64,000 nt of DNA from NCBI GenBank assembly GCA_030737875.1, contig CM060918.1:769600552-769664551 (forward strand), in the 5' to 3' direction. Positions 1-12,718 of the stretch are shown piece after piece. The DNA comes from Allium sativum (Eukaryota > Streptophyta > Magnoliopsida > Asparagales > Amaryllidaceae). The position numbers and the translations under genes are program-made. The notes beneath the pieces are model-generated. The model saw only the letters and a program-made list of their open reading frames with translations. It was not told where the DNA came from and searched no databases. Every line of letters starts with the position of its first letter. Position 1 is the stretch's first letter.

Positions 1-2781
1 GTCTTTGGAATATTTCGAAGTTGGATTTCGTGATTATGCAGATATTGTTATGGAAATTTGAAAGATATATTTATATCGTTATTTCCAATACGATATTTGG
101 TGGTCGTAGAATTTGATATTGAATATAAGCCGATATATTTTCTATTCAGAGCCTTGTATTTAATATCAAATGGGATTTGGGTTTGTCGTGAATGGTGTCT
201 TCATTAACACTGTTCTTAAACCCAGTTGAGAAAAAGATTAAATCTTTTTATTTAGATTTAATGAAGTATACCAATTAAATGGTATTTAATTGGATTTGAA
301 TTTGAATTGATTTTTGGGTTTATCGCGAACGGTGTTTTAAATAACACTTGTTCTTTAATCCAATAATTAATGGAATGTGATTTTGGGTTGTCATGAACGG
401 TATCTTTAATAATACTGTTCTTAGACCCGACGGAGATAAGAAAATCAGAAACTAACTAGAGGGTAGTTAAGTTGAATGGTTTCTTGGGTATTGATTTGAT
501 GTTGGTTTCGGCCTTCGGGGTTAATACTTAGGGAATTGTTCACTTGCTAATTTACGATTAAAGGCTGATGGAATGGAATGTGATTTTGGGTTTATAGTGA
601 ACCGTGTTTTAAATGACATTGGTTCTTTAACCCAGTTAAAGACAGGATAAGATTTCCCAAGTTAAACAATCATTAATATTGATTTTTGGGAAGATTAAAA
701 CCAAGTGGAGTTTTAATGAATATTTAATTAGATTGAAACGATCGAGAATAGAGTATCACCAGTTTTGTTCCAGGCGATAGTTAAATCTTTAATTAGATTT
801 GAACGTGAAATGGTAATTGAATTTACCGATAACACCGTGGTGTTAGACATGAAGTATTACCAGTTTTACTTCATGGGATGAATAGGTTGGGATTGGGAAA
901 TCAAAACAAATGATTACCACCTAAGGTTCGTTAATCCCGACTAGTTTGGATAAATCATAATTTGGTTTGAATTGATAATCAAAGGAAGACCAAAGAATAA
1001 ATTTAAGGACTTTATCTTTGATAAAATTAATGGGAACCTTTCCCAAAGTATAAGAATATTTGACTAAAAGAATATTCTGAATTGGAATGAGGCGTATGTT
1101 GTGTTTGTGTAACACTTGTTTAATATATACGCGAGTTATTCAGAAAGACCGGGTTTATCCCATTCTGAATAACGGATTCGACAATGTGTCGAGGATGAAG
1201 ACGGTGGTCGAAGACCAGAGGTCTTCACATTGTTTGGATAATTACTGATGATCTTGATTGGCCTGTACACCCAAGAGGAGGGAATCAGTTGGTGATCGTC
1301 CAGACGTACTTGGAGATCGATGGATATGTGTGGTACACGGTGCCTCCGGTTTTGTTCAGACCCAGAACGAACTTGTATGGACTGTGTGTCTGACATTGGA
1401 TTTTTCTCTGTGTTGATTGATCTCTATTAAATATACATCTGCCAGGTGAAGGGGAATTCATTCCCTTACTTCACCCTTCTCTGAGATGTACGGGATAAGA
1501 GGTTGTATATCGATAGACATCAGTCGCATGGTGTGAATTGCCTGTGTGGCATGTCTAAGTGGCAAATGATCAAGGTTTTTGTTGAAAAGAAAAGTCTTTT
1601 GGTTGATGATCAAAGCACCGTCTGTGTGGCATAACTTTGTGTAATGTTAATTCGTGAGCCTCACACCCCGGTTGTGAACCGGAAACGGGAGAGGATCTCA
1701 GGGAGGGCATGCATTTCCTTCTAGCTAGGGTGGTGTCAGTGACCTACCAGTCCTGACATTTATATTATTTTCACCTATGTGGTTGTTGGATTGTGAGGCG
1801 CCTCTGATATATTGGTGACTATGTGGAGCCGATGGAGTCATTTGGCTCATTTACGCCCCAAAAGGGCTGGGAAATGCAGTGTTTAGGAATTTTAATCCAC
1901 ATCGGTGGACCGGCCCTGACGATCCAAGGGTCACTCGATCTCTAATCCTGAGACATGGGCTATATTGTCTCGAATCGGTAGAGGACTATCTTTTGCCTCG
2001 GTTCGCAGATGGAAACCCAACTTCCAATACGTGACTGTGCGGTTTTAATTGTAGAACTAGGATGGCGACATGATATATGGTACCCATGCCGTCTAGGATT
2101 GATACATTTATATTTGAAGTTGTTTTATACACTATGCACTTATAATAATATCAAATGATTTGTTTTTAACGTACCAAGCATGTTTGGCTATTACAAGGGA
2201 AAACCTTATCCTCCGGCTTGTGTAGCATTGTGTGATGGGACCTGGGTCTTATAATAGCTTTATTTTTCCAAAAAGCATTGCGCTGTTTTGTTATATGCAC
2301 TGGTAGTCTTGGGAGGAAACCCGTTCCATGTTATACGGCGTGGTCCCTTGATATATCTGATTTATAGTAAAGTTTTAAATAACTGTTTTAGTTCTCACAC
2401 CAGTCACATGACTGACCTGGAGTTTATTGTTTTAACCTAAACTCTGGGTGCCCTTATTTTTGACACGGGCAGCTAGTAGTTTTGGTTTTACAGATTTATA
2501 TTCACAGGATTCTGATTTACAGGTGAAGCGGTATTCGGAAAGCTCTGTATCCGTGTATCTGTTTTCAGTTGTGCTTTGTATCATTTTCCGCTGCGATGTA
2601 TTTAAATGTAATTTAAATCTCTGATATTTTCTATGTAATATTTATTCATACTCTGTAATATTCTTGTATTCTAATGGAATTGTTGTAATAAACAATGAAA
2701 TGTTCTTCTGTTTGCGTCCCGATGTGGCTTGTCCTCAACTCAATCCGTGCTTCCCTTACCTGGGAAGTTCCGGTTGTCTCA
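1..2781 (+). repeat. Element A 5' LTR, 3' part only
   Basis: This aligns along its whole length with the end of the A 3' LTR (from about 7550 to 10328) and more distantly with the ends of the B LTRs. It ends in TTGTCTCA immediately before the PBS. A possible polyadenylation hexamer AATAAA lies at 2687-2692. The short open frames here are not conserved with the other LTR and I do not call them genes. Confidence 0.85.
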
Positions 2782-2784
2782 GTT

Positions 2785-2796
2785 TGGTATCAGAGC
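2785..2796 (+). other. Primer-binding site (tRNA-iMet type) of element A
   Basis: TGGTATCAGAGC lies 3 bases after the LTR end. It is complementary to the 3' end of plant initiator tRNA-Met, the usual minus-strand primer of plant LTR retrotransposons. Confidence 0.9.
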
Positions 2797-2857
2797 TTTG
2801 GTTTACAAAGCTCGGAGAGCAAGACACGTTAGAACCGAACGAAAGAATTCATCAAAG

Positions 2858-2924
2858 ATTGGATTAGTAATATCCAATGGGAATGACTCGTTAGAGATGG
2901 GATCAGTAGTATCCTAGAACGAGT
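2858..2924 (+). other. Twin stem-loops after the PBS (element A)
   Basis: The first hairpin has a 7-bp stem ATTGGAT/ATCCAAT (2858-2864 and 2872-2878) around a 7-nt loop TAGTAAT. The second has an outer 7-bp stem ACTCGTT/AACGAGT (2886-2892 and 2918-2924) with an inner GGAT/ATCC stem around a loop CAGTAGT. The same two structures occur in element B. Their position just after the PBS is where retroelement packaging or dimerisation signals usually lie; that role is inference. Confidence 0.55.
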
Positions 2925-3442
2925 GTGAAGAGTATATTTTTAAAATGAAAACAATTTTTGTTTTGAAAATTTAAATCAATTATTCGTATTTGAATATTTA
3001 TTTTAAATTGATTTTGACAATCAAGTATATACAGATTTTGCGTATACGTCTGATCCGCGTGTATTCGAAGTTTTAATATACTGGATAGATATAGAATCAC
3101 ACTCTAGTCGCTCGGGGATGATACTGGTAATTGTGATCACATTACTAGTATTTATGTTCGAGTTTCGAAGGTGGGATATTTATATATTTCCAATTGACTG
3201 GTGTGAGAACCAAAATTAGATAGGGTCTATTGTTGTGGTTTGGCATCAAAAATCAGATTTTTTGGACTATTTATCAAAGTTATGAATTTGAAAAGCTAAT
3301 CAACAAATTGATTGCTGATTGTGTTGTTTGATTATTGGTTGATTAATTAAAATTTGGGCCATTTAGCCAAATTGATCAAATAGTGAGTTGTATTGAAAAT
3401 TAGTCGCATTTGCATGCATATACATGTACTTACATTGAACAG

Positions 3443-3495
3443 GTCATAGCAAGGAGGCTAAAGAAGAGGAATAAAATTGTTTGTCTGACAAATAG
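3443..3495 (+). other. Conserved 53-bp exon-like block, element A
   Basis: It is flanked by an acceptor-like CAG before and a donor-like GTACATG after. It is open in one frame for 17 codons. The counterpart in element B is also exactly 53 bp and open in the same frame despite offsetting one-base indels. It may be a short exon, or a conserved RNA segment holding the small inverted motif TTTGT/ACAAA. Confidence 0.3.
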
Positions 3496-3534
3496 GTACA
3501 TGTTTATTGTATTTGTTGGGATTTTGATGATTTT

Positions 3535-3717
3535 ATGAGCCGATTGGCTAGCCGCTTGGCTAGCCGCTTGGCTGTTTCTTTTTCTTTTTGGATTGGTGAG
3601 GGCCATGGGAGGCTATTTGAAATATCCCGAAGCTCCCGGTGCAGGGGAGGTTATGGCGAAATATTTCGAAAATTTAGGGTGTTAGCCAAATTTTTGAAAA
3701 ATTTGAAAAGTTCTTAG
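3535..3717 (+). CDS. Small conserved open frame in element A internal region, function unknown
   Basis: This 60-codon frame starts with a repeated RLAS motif caused by a short tandem duplication and carries a basic stretch including SRCRGGYGEIF. Element B keeps a matching frame (41132-41359) with the same SRCRGGYGEIF and FRVLAKFLK segments. The match shows homology of the internal regions, but many substitutions change amino acids, so translation is not shown. I recognise no family. It may be a degraded remnant of the parental polyprotein or leader. Confidence 0.2.
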   Translation: MSRLASRLASRLAVSFSFWIGEGHGRLFEISRSSRCRGGYGEIFRKFRVLAKFLKNLKSS

Positions 3718-3821
3718 AAACTGAAAAGTTGAAGAACTTAAGCCGTAATGAAAATACTGGAAGTTGAGTTGATTAGTTAAACAACTTTCAGCTTCGTTCC
3801 TTTTCGAGGACGAAAAGTTTT

Positions 3822-3834
3822 AAGTGGGGGAGAT
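3822..3834 (+). other. Polypurine tract of element A
   Basis: AAGTGGGGGAGAT directly precedes the LTR start TGTAATAACC, and GAGGACGAAAAG lies just upstream. This is the plus-strand priming site of LTR retrotransposons. Confidence 0.85.
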
Positions 3835-4739
3835 TGTAATAACCCGGAAATTCGAGCTAATTATAAATTTTTATTTTGGCTATTTTAATGAATTTTGAAT
3901 ATTTAAAATGGATTATTTTAAATAATAAAGACGAGAAATTTATTTTGAATAGAATTAGAATGTATATATTTATTTGAATCGATGTTAGAATATAAATATT
4001 TATTTTTAATTATAAAAGGAATTGAAAATGGCGCAGTAGTTCGAAAATTCGATTTCAAAGTTCAAATGAATGTACAGGATTCAAAATAAACCGGATTTTA
4101 GCGAAACCAAAAATATTAGAATCTATTTGAGAATATCTTTCCAGCGAATCCGAAAAATTGAAATTTCATAGCGGGGATAAAAAGTTATGCCTAGATGAAA
4201 ATTCAGAATTGTCGCTATGGAAATTTGAGCCCTTAAAAATGGAAATTTTGCAAACGATCTCTATTTTCGACGAAACCAATTTTGTTGGATCCGGGATGTC
4301 AAGTTATTTCTAGGTTTCAAAATTCATAATTTTTGAAGTCAATATGTGAGCGTGGCAAAAGAAAACGTGTTTTGACAGTTTTAGTCAATTTGGATCGACC
4401 AGAAAATGGCCATTTTTCAAACGGTCTCAGAATTTGATGAAACTAGTTTTATTAGGACCGTATCGTCAATACGAAGCTAGAAATAATTTTTCTTGAATTT
4501 TTGGGGTCCGTGTGTGACCCCGGTAAATTGAAATGTACGTTTGAAATTCAGTATAATGATTTATATTTTAATTTGAACGGAAACTGACCATTATAGCCGA
4601 ATTGGGTTACGAAACATATCCCATTGTGTTCAGAATGGGGGTATTTGGTTAGAAACGACAGTCGATGTGTTCGATTTTGAGTTCGAAATAAAAAGTTGCT
4701 TTATGGAATAAATTAAATTAATTATTTACATAAGGCCCC

Positions 4740-5876
4740 CTTCCTCTTCCTACTTACTCAGTCAACGCCCCCTGTATCTTTTCAAACCCGATTTGAAAGA
4801 AAAGAGAAAAAAGAAGAAAAAGGGCGGGACGATGGAGACCGCTTCCCCCCCATGCCCGCCACCACCGAAGACGCCAGCCCGGAGATCCGCCACCTCGCCG
4901 TCGATGCCTGACCCCGTGCCCCCTTTCTCTCCTCTTCTTCGTTCAGGACCCAAACCATGTCCTACCCCCCTAAACTCGACAGTCGCGACGCCTAGAACCC
5001 CCCCAGCCTCCTGCGCAACCCCTCCGACGCCTGAACCCCACCTTCTGATCGATGATGAGCCCCCCTCTCTGTGAAACGCACGCAGCCCCCACCACATCGA
5101 CAGCGAACCCTAAGCCTTGAGCCTCTCGTTCCTTCGCCGCTTCCTTTGATATTTGCTTTTCAATTCAATGTGAGTTTTCAGTTCAATTTTTATTTATTTA
5201 CATTGATTTTTAATTTTCAGTTTTTATATAACTTAAAAATATATATATATATTTTATAATCGAATAATGTGATAAAGGTAAGATTTTTAATGTGATAAAG
5301 GTAAGATTTTTAATGTGAGGAATGGTGAGATTTTTAAATATATAGAAGAAAAGACATGATTTTTAACCGTGTAAAGACGAGATTTTTAAAGTAAGAAAGG
5401 TGAGATTTTTCATTATGTAAAAATATGATTTTTACATATGAAGTAGCGGAGGAAAGATTTAATTTTTAATGTTGAAATGGCAAAGTAAAAATATAATTTT
5501 TATATGTCCATAGCTAGGATAAAAATATAATTTTTATATAAGAAGAGAAGTAAAAATATAATTTTTACAGAAGCATTGAAATAAAAATGTGATTTTTGTA
5601 GCATCGATATAAAAATTCGATCTTTATATAAGAAGTAGAAATATAAAAATATAATTTTTGTATAAAAAGAAGCGTTGTAAAAATATATGAAGTAGAAATA
5701 AAAATATGATTTTTATTTATTGTAATGAAGCAATAACAGTATAATTTTTATTATGAACAGCGTGGCAAGAACTGCATTGGAATTTCCAACAAACCAAACG
5801 GTTCGGAAGTTCAGAAATAGAGAACGGCGGAGTGGAACCCTCGGTGAGAACTTCTTACTTTTAATTTATTTTCTAG
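4740..5876 (+). promoter_or_regulatory. Likely transcribed leader with candidate intron in the A LTR
   Basis: A pyrimidine-rich then GC-rich block follows an AT-rich stretch, as in a plant transcription start region. The block ends at a donor-like GTGAGT (5170-5175), and a pyrimidine-rich acceptor TTTATTTTCTAG ends at 5876. Element B has the same layout with GTAAGT and the same acceptor. The TATA sequence is weak here. The proline-rich frame at 4793-5074 is not conserved in B and is probably by-product of base composition. Confidence 0.3.
5270..5760 (+). repeat. Degenerate AT-rich tandem repeats in the A LTR
   Basis: Short units of the type TAAAAATATGATTTTTAT recur with many variants, opening with two near-perfect copies of GTGATAAAGGTAAGATTTTT. 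B has a related field of AAACTGATTTTTA units at the same place in its LTR. In both it sits in the candidate intron. Confidence 0.55.
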
Positions 5877-6413
5877 TTGAAATATATACTAGGATACAGA
5901 CGGTGCTTAGCAACACCCGACACCCGTCGTCCACAGACCATGGATGACTTGTTTGTTTGATTGGTGTGTTGTGAAAATTGATTGTGTGATGTGGATTGAA
6001 TAAATATTTTATAGTTAAAAATATAATTTTTAACGTGTATATAAAATAAATATTTATAAACAAATCGGATGGTTTGTTTATGTACACCCAATTGAAGGAT
6101 ATTGATTGGGACGATAAATTTTACACATCGCCCAACTGCACAAATAAAAATCTGTGTTTGTTGACTGAAACCCTACATGGGTATTGGGATGATATTTGAC
6201 GTACGCTAATCCCGATTGTTTAGTTGTATGTCAATCGATGGGTTGACAGACTGTGTAAGCGTTAATTATTTATATTTAATGCTTATGCAGTTGTGTGGTG
6301 CACTTTGGATGATGGTTAATTATTTATCATTGCTATTATATACATGTGTTGTATAGAATCCATATGAATAACATTATATGGTAGTTGATTGGGCCTCATT
6401 CCAATTTGGAAAA

Positions 6414-6740
6414 TAAAAGAAAATTCATGTGTTGAATAAAATATATATTCATGTGTTGAATAAAAGAAAATTCATGTGTTGAATAAAATATATATTCATG
6501 TGTTGAATAAAAGAAAATTCATGTGTTGAATAAAATGTATATTCATGTGTTGAATAAACGAAAATTCATGTGTTGAATAAAATATATATTCATGTGTCGA
6601 ATAAAAGAAAATTCATGTGTTGAATAAAATATATATTCATGTGTTGAATAAAAGAAAATTCATTTGTTTAATAAAATATATATTCATGTGTTGAATGGAA
6701 GAAAATTCATGTGTTGAATAAAATATACATTTGTTGAATA
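6414..6740 (+). repeat. 46-bp minisatellite in the A LTR
   Basis: About seven units alternate a 22-bp and a 24-bp half, both ending TTCATGTGTTGAAT. Element B lacks this array but has a different 27-bp minisatellite nearby. Confidence 0.8.
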
Positions 6741-9700
6741 GATTAACGAAGTTATTGAAATATATAAAGCCGTGTTGGTTAGAAATGCGCCATTTTGACG
6801 CAAACAATATTTATATCGATTATATTCGTTTTTATAATGAATATCGAAAAGGAAGTGATTTCAAAATATAACATTTTGAAAATATTATCATTTATATATC
6901 GATGACACAGAATATTCAATTTTGATTTGAAATTGAATATGAAGTTGAAATCGTTTTGAAAACGAATTTAAAACGGTTTTTAAAATACGTTTTGAAAGGA
7001 AATCGACGAAGTATATATAATATTATATATATATATATATTATATATATATATATAATGGCTTGAATAGAACGCGCCGCGCTGCGACAGTTCGTGAATTT
7101 CGACCATTGACTTCGAATGGATATTACGGAAGATCCGATCGTTGGATTCTCCTAAAACCGGAACCGTTAGGTTCGTATCGAAAAGAGATTTCTAACGAAT
7201 ATTAAAGATTTGAAATCTAATGGTTGGATTTGGAATTATGTCCAAATCAAATTTGGAAAAGGTGGCTGTAAGTGCAGTTCGATGGCCGTTTGTGGAAATC
7301 GACTGTACGGGCCTTGATAAAATTATTAAAAATAGTAATAATTTGTGTAAAATCATAAGAAATGATTTGGAAAGAATTGGGATGAAAAACTCCATATTTG
7401 AAAAGATAAAAATAGTTTTTTATCGAAATGAACTAGTTTTGAACTAGAATTATAATCCATTTATTTTTGAAATAAATAAATTGGATTTGAAAGGGTTTTA
7501 AAAGTAACCAGAATTTCCAATAATTGAATTGGAATGGATTTGAATCAAGATTGCCTTTGGAATATTTCGATGTTGGATTTCGTGATTATACAGATATTGT
7601 TATGGAAATTTGAAAGATATATTTATATCGTTATTTCCAGTACGATATTTGTTGGTCGTAGAATTTGATATTGAATATACCGATATATTTTCTATTCAGA
7701 GCCTTGTATTTAATATCAAATGGGATTTGGGTTTGTCGTGAATGGTGTCTTCATTAACACTGTTCTTAAACCCAGTTGAGAAAAAGCTTAAATCTTTTTA
7801 TTTAGATTTAATGAAGTATTCCAATTAAATGATATTTAATTGGAATTGAATTTGAATTGATTTTTGGGTTTATCATGAGCGGTGTTTTAAATAACACTTG
7901 TTCTTTAACCCGATAGTTAATGGAATGTGATTTTGTGTTGTCATGAACGGTATCTTTAATAATATTGTTCTTAGACCCGACGGAGTTAAGAAAATCAGAA
8001 ACTAACTGGAGGTTAGTTAAGTTGAATGGTTTCTTGGGTATTGATCTGATGTTGGTTTCGGCCTTCGGGGTTAATACTTAGGGAATTGTTCACTTGCTAA
8101 TTTACGATTAAAGGCTGATGGAATGGAATGTAATTTTGGGTTTATAGTGAACCGTGTTTTAAATGACATTAGTTCTTTAACCCAGTTAAAGACAGGATAA
8201 GGTTTCCCAAGTTAAACAAACATTAATATTGATTTTTGGGAAGATTAAAACCAAGTGGAGTTTTAATGAATCTTTAATTAGATTGAAATGATCGAGAATG
8301 GAGTATCACCAGTTTTGCTCCAGGCGATAGTTAAATCTTTAATTAGATTTGAACGTGAAATGGTAATTGAATTTACCGATAACACCGTGGTGTTAGATAT
8401 GAATTATTACCAGTTTTACTTCATGGGATGAATAGGTTGGGATTGGGAAATTAAAACAAATGATTACTTCTGTAAGGTTCGTTAATCCCGACTAGTTTGG
8501 ATAAACCATAATTTGGTTTGAATTGATATTCAAAGGAAGATGAAAGAATAAATTTAAGAAATTTATGTTTGATAAAATTAATGGGAACCTTTCCCAAAGT
8601 ATAAGAATATTTGAATAAAAGAATATTCTGAATTGGAATGAGGCGTATGTTGTGTTTGTGTAACACTTGTTTAATATATACACGAGTTATTCAGAAAGAC
8701 CGAGTTTATCCCATTCTGAATAATGGATTCAACGATGTGTCGAGGATGAAGATGGTGGTCGAAGACCAGAGGTCTTCACTTCGTTTGGATAATTACTGAT
8801 GATCTTGATTGGGTTGTACACCCAAGAGGAGGGAATCAGTTGGTGATCGTCCAGACGTACTTGGAGATCGATGGATATACGAGGTACAAGGTGCCTCCGG
8901 TTTTCTTCAAACCCAGAACGAACTTGTATGGACTGTGTGTCTGACATTGGATTTTGCTCTGTGTTGATTGATCTCTATTAAATATACATCTGCCTGGTGA
9001 AGGGGAATTCATTCCCTTACTTCACCCTTCTCTGAGACGTACGGGATAAGAGGTTGTATATCGATAGACATCAGTTGCATGGTGTGAATTGCCTGTGTGG
9101 CATGCCTAAGTGGCAAATGATCAAGGCTATTGTTGAAAAGAAAAGTCTTGTGGTTGATGATCAAAGCACCGCCTGTGTGGAATAGCTTTGTGTAACGTTA
9201 ATTCTCGAGCCTCACACCCCGGTTGTGAACCAGAAACGGGAGAGGACCTCAGGGAGGGCATGCATTTCCTTCTAACTAGGGTGGTGTCAGTGACCTACCA
9301 GCCCTGACGTTTATAATATTTTCACCTGTGTGGTTGTTGGATTGCGAGGCGCCTCGGATATATCGGTGACTATGTGGAGCCGATGGAGTCATTTGGCTCA
9401 TTTACCCCCCAAAGGGCTAGGAAACGCAGTGTTCAGACATTTTAATCCACATCGGTGGACCGACCCTAACGATCCAAGGGTCACTCGAGCTCTAATCCTG
9501 AGACATGGGCTAGATTATCTCGAATCGGTAGAGGACTATCTTTTGCCTCGGTTCGGAGATGGAAACCCAACTTCCAATACGTGACTTTGCGGTTTAATTG
9601 TAGAACTAGTATGGCATGATATATGGTACCCATGCCGTCTAGGATTGATACATTTATATTTGAAGTTGTTTTATACACTATGCACTTATAATAGTATCAA

Positions 9701-10328
9701 ATGATTTGTTTTTAACGTACCAAGCATGTTTGGCTATTATAAGGGAAAACCCTATCCTCCGGCTTGTGTTGCATTGTGTGATGGGACCTGGGTCTTATAA
9801 TAGCTTCATTTTTCCAAAAAGCATTGCGCTGTTTTGTTATATGCACTGGTATTCTTGGGAGGAAACCCTTTCCATGATATACGGCGTGGTCCCTTGATAT
9901 ATCTGATTTAAAGTAAAGTTTTAAATAACTGTTTTAGTTCTCACACCAGTCACATGACTGACCTGGAGTTTATTGTTTTAACCTAAACTCTGGGTGCCCT
10001 TATTTTCGACACGGCAGCTATAGTAGTTTTGGTTTTGCAGATTTATATTCACAGGATCCTGATTTACAGCTGAAGTGGTATTCGGAAAGCTCTGTATCCG
10101 TGTATCTATTTTCAGTTGTGCTTTGTATTGTTTTCCACTGCGATGTATTTAAATGTAATTTAAATCTCAGATATTTTCTGTGTAATGTTTATTCATACTC
10201 TGTAATATTCTTGTACTCTGATGGAATTGTTGTAATAAACAATGAAATGTTCTTCTGTTTGCGTCTCGATGTGGCTTATCCTCAACTCAATCCGTGCTTT
10301 CCTTACCGGGGAAGTTCCAGTTGTCTCA

Positions 10329-12319
10329 GAATAGATGTCAATCACTTATTTCTTGCATGGTAAAGATTCAAAATATGCCAAATTAGCATATGATTATTAA
10401 CACTCTATATACACATACACATGAATGGAGAATCCTATTGTGGTAAAATAATTTAGAAGATAAAAGTTAGTTTTTTATAACCTAGCCATTATGAAACATC
10501 ATTCACATACAATTTACATTTTGGTATAAAATAGTCGGATATGTATTAATGAAAATAAATATGAACTTATTTCATCAATTGTAAAATATAATTCTATACG
10601 TGGAAAAAATAATGCTTAAAACTAAACTGAGTTCTCAAACTACATTTAGAATTTAGTGTTGTTTGTAAGGAATAAGAAGAGATAGATAGAATAGAAAAAA
10701 ATAGATTAACATTCAAATGTATATCGCTGAACCTTAGAAGTATTATTGATATCTCCTAAGAAAACAAAAATATCTTAACCATTGTATTTAACAGTAGTGC
10801 CCTTTTATCTAAATGGGCATCTATTTATTATATAACACAACGCAAGGGTATAAAGAATATAATATTTACAAATGAGGAAAATTTAAAAAAAAAAATCAAC
10901 TTGTTAACTTAAGAACTCCTAGCTAATAAAAATATGTACTGAACATGATACAATTGTCAAACTATTAGATGTTATGCATAAATGGATGAATAAAAATCAA
11001 TATCTATGTCTGAAGCATTCAATAATTTGCAAAAGTGTGAAATAACATATATGAAAACAAATAATATAAAGAAACTAAACTAAAATCAATCAATCAATTA
11101 TCTTGATGAAAAAATTTGAATAGAGGCAGCATTTTCAATCCAACCATCGAATTCTAGTAACATCCTTATATTAATACTTATATATATATATTATTCTAAC
11201 TTAAATTTTCTAAAAAATTAGCAAGTCCAAAGGTAAATGAAAAGTTCCCAAAATAGGCTATGTTATCCAAAAACTATGTGTAGACCATACCACTCGGACC
11301 AAAAATCACATAGAAAAGGAAGACCTATAACAAAAGAAATGAATATGAAGAGGGTAATTTGGGAATTTTACGGTAGGACCAAATAAAGATTAGTGGGAAT
11401 TATTATATAGATAGATAGATTACGATTTCCTTGTTGATCAATGCGCATGCCTCGATTAAATTCTTGTTAGTCTCCACCACAACTTGTATGAATTGATTTT
11501 AAGATAACTATAACCTAATCTAATAACAATCGAGATTGCTCACTCATATAACAAATTGGTGGTTTCCAATATGACATGAGAGTATTTAGTATATTCTATT
11601 GAGTGTGATATATAATGGATATATTTAACAGTTAAAACATATTAGGAGGTCAAAATACAAACATTATTACATGATGATGATAGCAGGTAAAAGATTAATC
11701 TTGATGAGCATATATCAAACATTATAATAAATATTACACATGACATTTAGAGAATAATTACACTTGTTCTTTTTATATAACCATGTATAGCTAATTACTC
11801 CTAACATCTCCTTTTTATATTACCAAATATAGAAGATTACTCCTGATATAAAAGGAATTTTATGTATTGATTTACCATAGCTAACCAACATGATTACCCA
11901 TGTCCTTTATATGTCAAAGCATAGAAAACTACAACATTTGAGATATGATTTAGTATAAATGATGTACACTAACTATAAATTATTTAGTATAAACGTTGTA
12001 CACTAACTATAAATTCAATAACTACTATTGAAAAACAATGGTTGAGTCGTGGATAATGTCATTTTCCTGAAGACGTTTCAACGGTATGCTCGGTGATGCA
12101 AAGCAGATCGTACGTTTCGCCGTCGCATTAACAACTTTCTATAGACATCAATTTGCTTGCACAAACAAACCGATTCAGATTTGCACTCTCAATCTCAAAA
12201 GAGAAAAATTTCTCGGGTTTGTTTTGGTTTGTGGAGGAAGAAAAAGAACGTCATTCTAATTTTTTCTGTCCCGTCTAAAAATATGAAATTATAGACGGAA
12301 TATAGAAAACTGAACACGT
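10329..12319. other. Unassigned AT-rich sequence
   Basis: I see no gene or bounded element. It contains short AT tracts, an AGAT run near 11410, and a tandem pair of about 38 bp around TTGTACACTAACTATAAATT at 11951-12013. It may be old host intergenic DNA or decayed repeats. Confidence 0.4.
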
Positions 12320-12718
12320 TGTTGTGTCACTGGGAGGAAAGTCGGATCCGATGAGTAAGAATCGGTCTTTGTTATACCGTGTAAAGAAAAATAATGATCA
12401 TAAATGGTTAACAATTTTCGTCCAAAAGTATAAGTGTGTACACCACAAAGCTTGGCCTAGCCAATCCCAAGCCCGACACAGGTAGGGTCGAGTCGATCGG
12501 TCGTGCGCGTGTATGGTGGTCAAGCATGGTCTCCCTTCTCATAACAAAGCACACATGCGATAGTCTCAAGGCCCCAACTAGCTAGTGAGAACCAAGTATA
12601 AGTACTTGGTTTCTTCATATAATCCCATGATGTGAGACTATTCACATATAGTCCCTATTCTTACACTTAGTCAAATTTTTTTTTAATTATTCATCCTTTT
12701 AAAACATTTTTTTCAACA
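12320..12718 (-). repeat. Copia remnant F, LTR
   Basis: On the minus strand the LTR begins TGTTGAAA, directly after a purine tract (AAGTGGGGGAT on the minus strand, plus 12719-12730). A matching CAACA end falls at plus 12320. The right boundary is secure from the purine tract; the left one rests only on the short TGTTG/CAACA inverted pair. No second LTR or TSD was found. Confidence 0.5.

Larger units (their letters stand above)
1..10328 (+). mobile_element. Element A: non-autonomous giant-LTR retrotransposon (LARD-like), 5' end outside window
   Basis: The order is partial LTR, PBS, short internal region, polypurine tract, full LTR. The 3' LTR is 6494 bp and the internal region 1053 bp. No gag, protease, reverse transcriptase or integrase can be read in the internal part, so the element would depend on proteins from elsewhere. 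The two LTRs differ by roughly five positions in the first 100 aligned bases by eye, plus small indels, so this copy is clearly older than B. The 5' TSD is off-window; the 5 bases after the 3' LTR are GAATA. The GAGGACGAAAAG tail before the purine tract resembles that of gypsy element C, so a Ty3/gypsy origin is inferred. LARD (large retrotransposon derivative) is the nearest named class. Confidence 0.85.
3835..10328 (+). repeat. Element A 3' LTR (6494 bp)
   Basis: It begins TGTAATAACCC right after the polypurine tract and ends TTGTCTCA. In order it holds an AT-rich 5' part, a GC-rich leader-like block (4740-5130), a degenerate repeat field, a 46-bp minisatellite, an AT dinucleotide run near 7011-7056, and a long 3' part that is the best conserved relative to B. 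AATAAA at 10234-10239 is a possible poly(A) signal. No conserved protein is seen. Confidence 0.85.

Noticed and set aside
2785..2796. tRNA gene hints from TGGTATCAGAGC
   Set aside because: Each occurrence (2785, 22991 minus, 40449, 58349, 59889) is a PBS next to an LTR end; no cloverleaf surrounds it.
4762..5097. Proline- or glycine-rich proteins in the A LTR
   Set aside because: Overlapping frames on both strands in a GC-rich block; not conserved in sequence or length with B (35252-35594).
6414..6740. CRISPR-like array
   Set aside because: Units are contiguous without unique spacers, and the context is a plant LTR.
9330..9584. 84-codon frame in the A 3' LTR
   Set aside because: The 5' LTR counterpart near 1780-2040 is disrupted and the B version differs in frame and sequence, so it is not under coding constraint.
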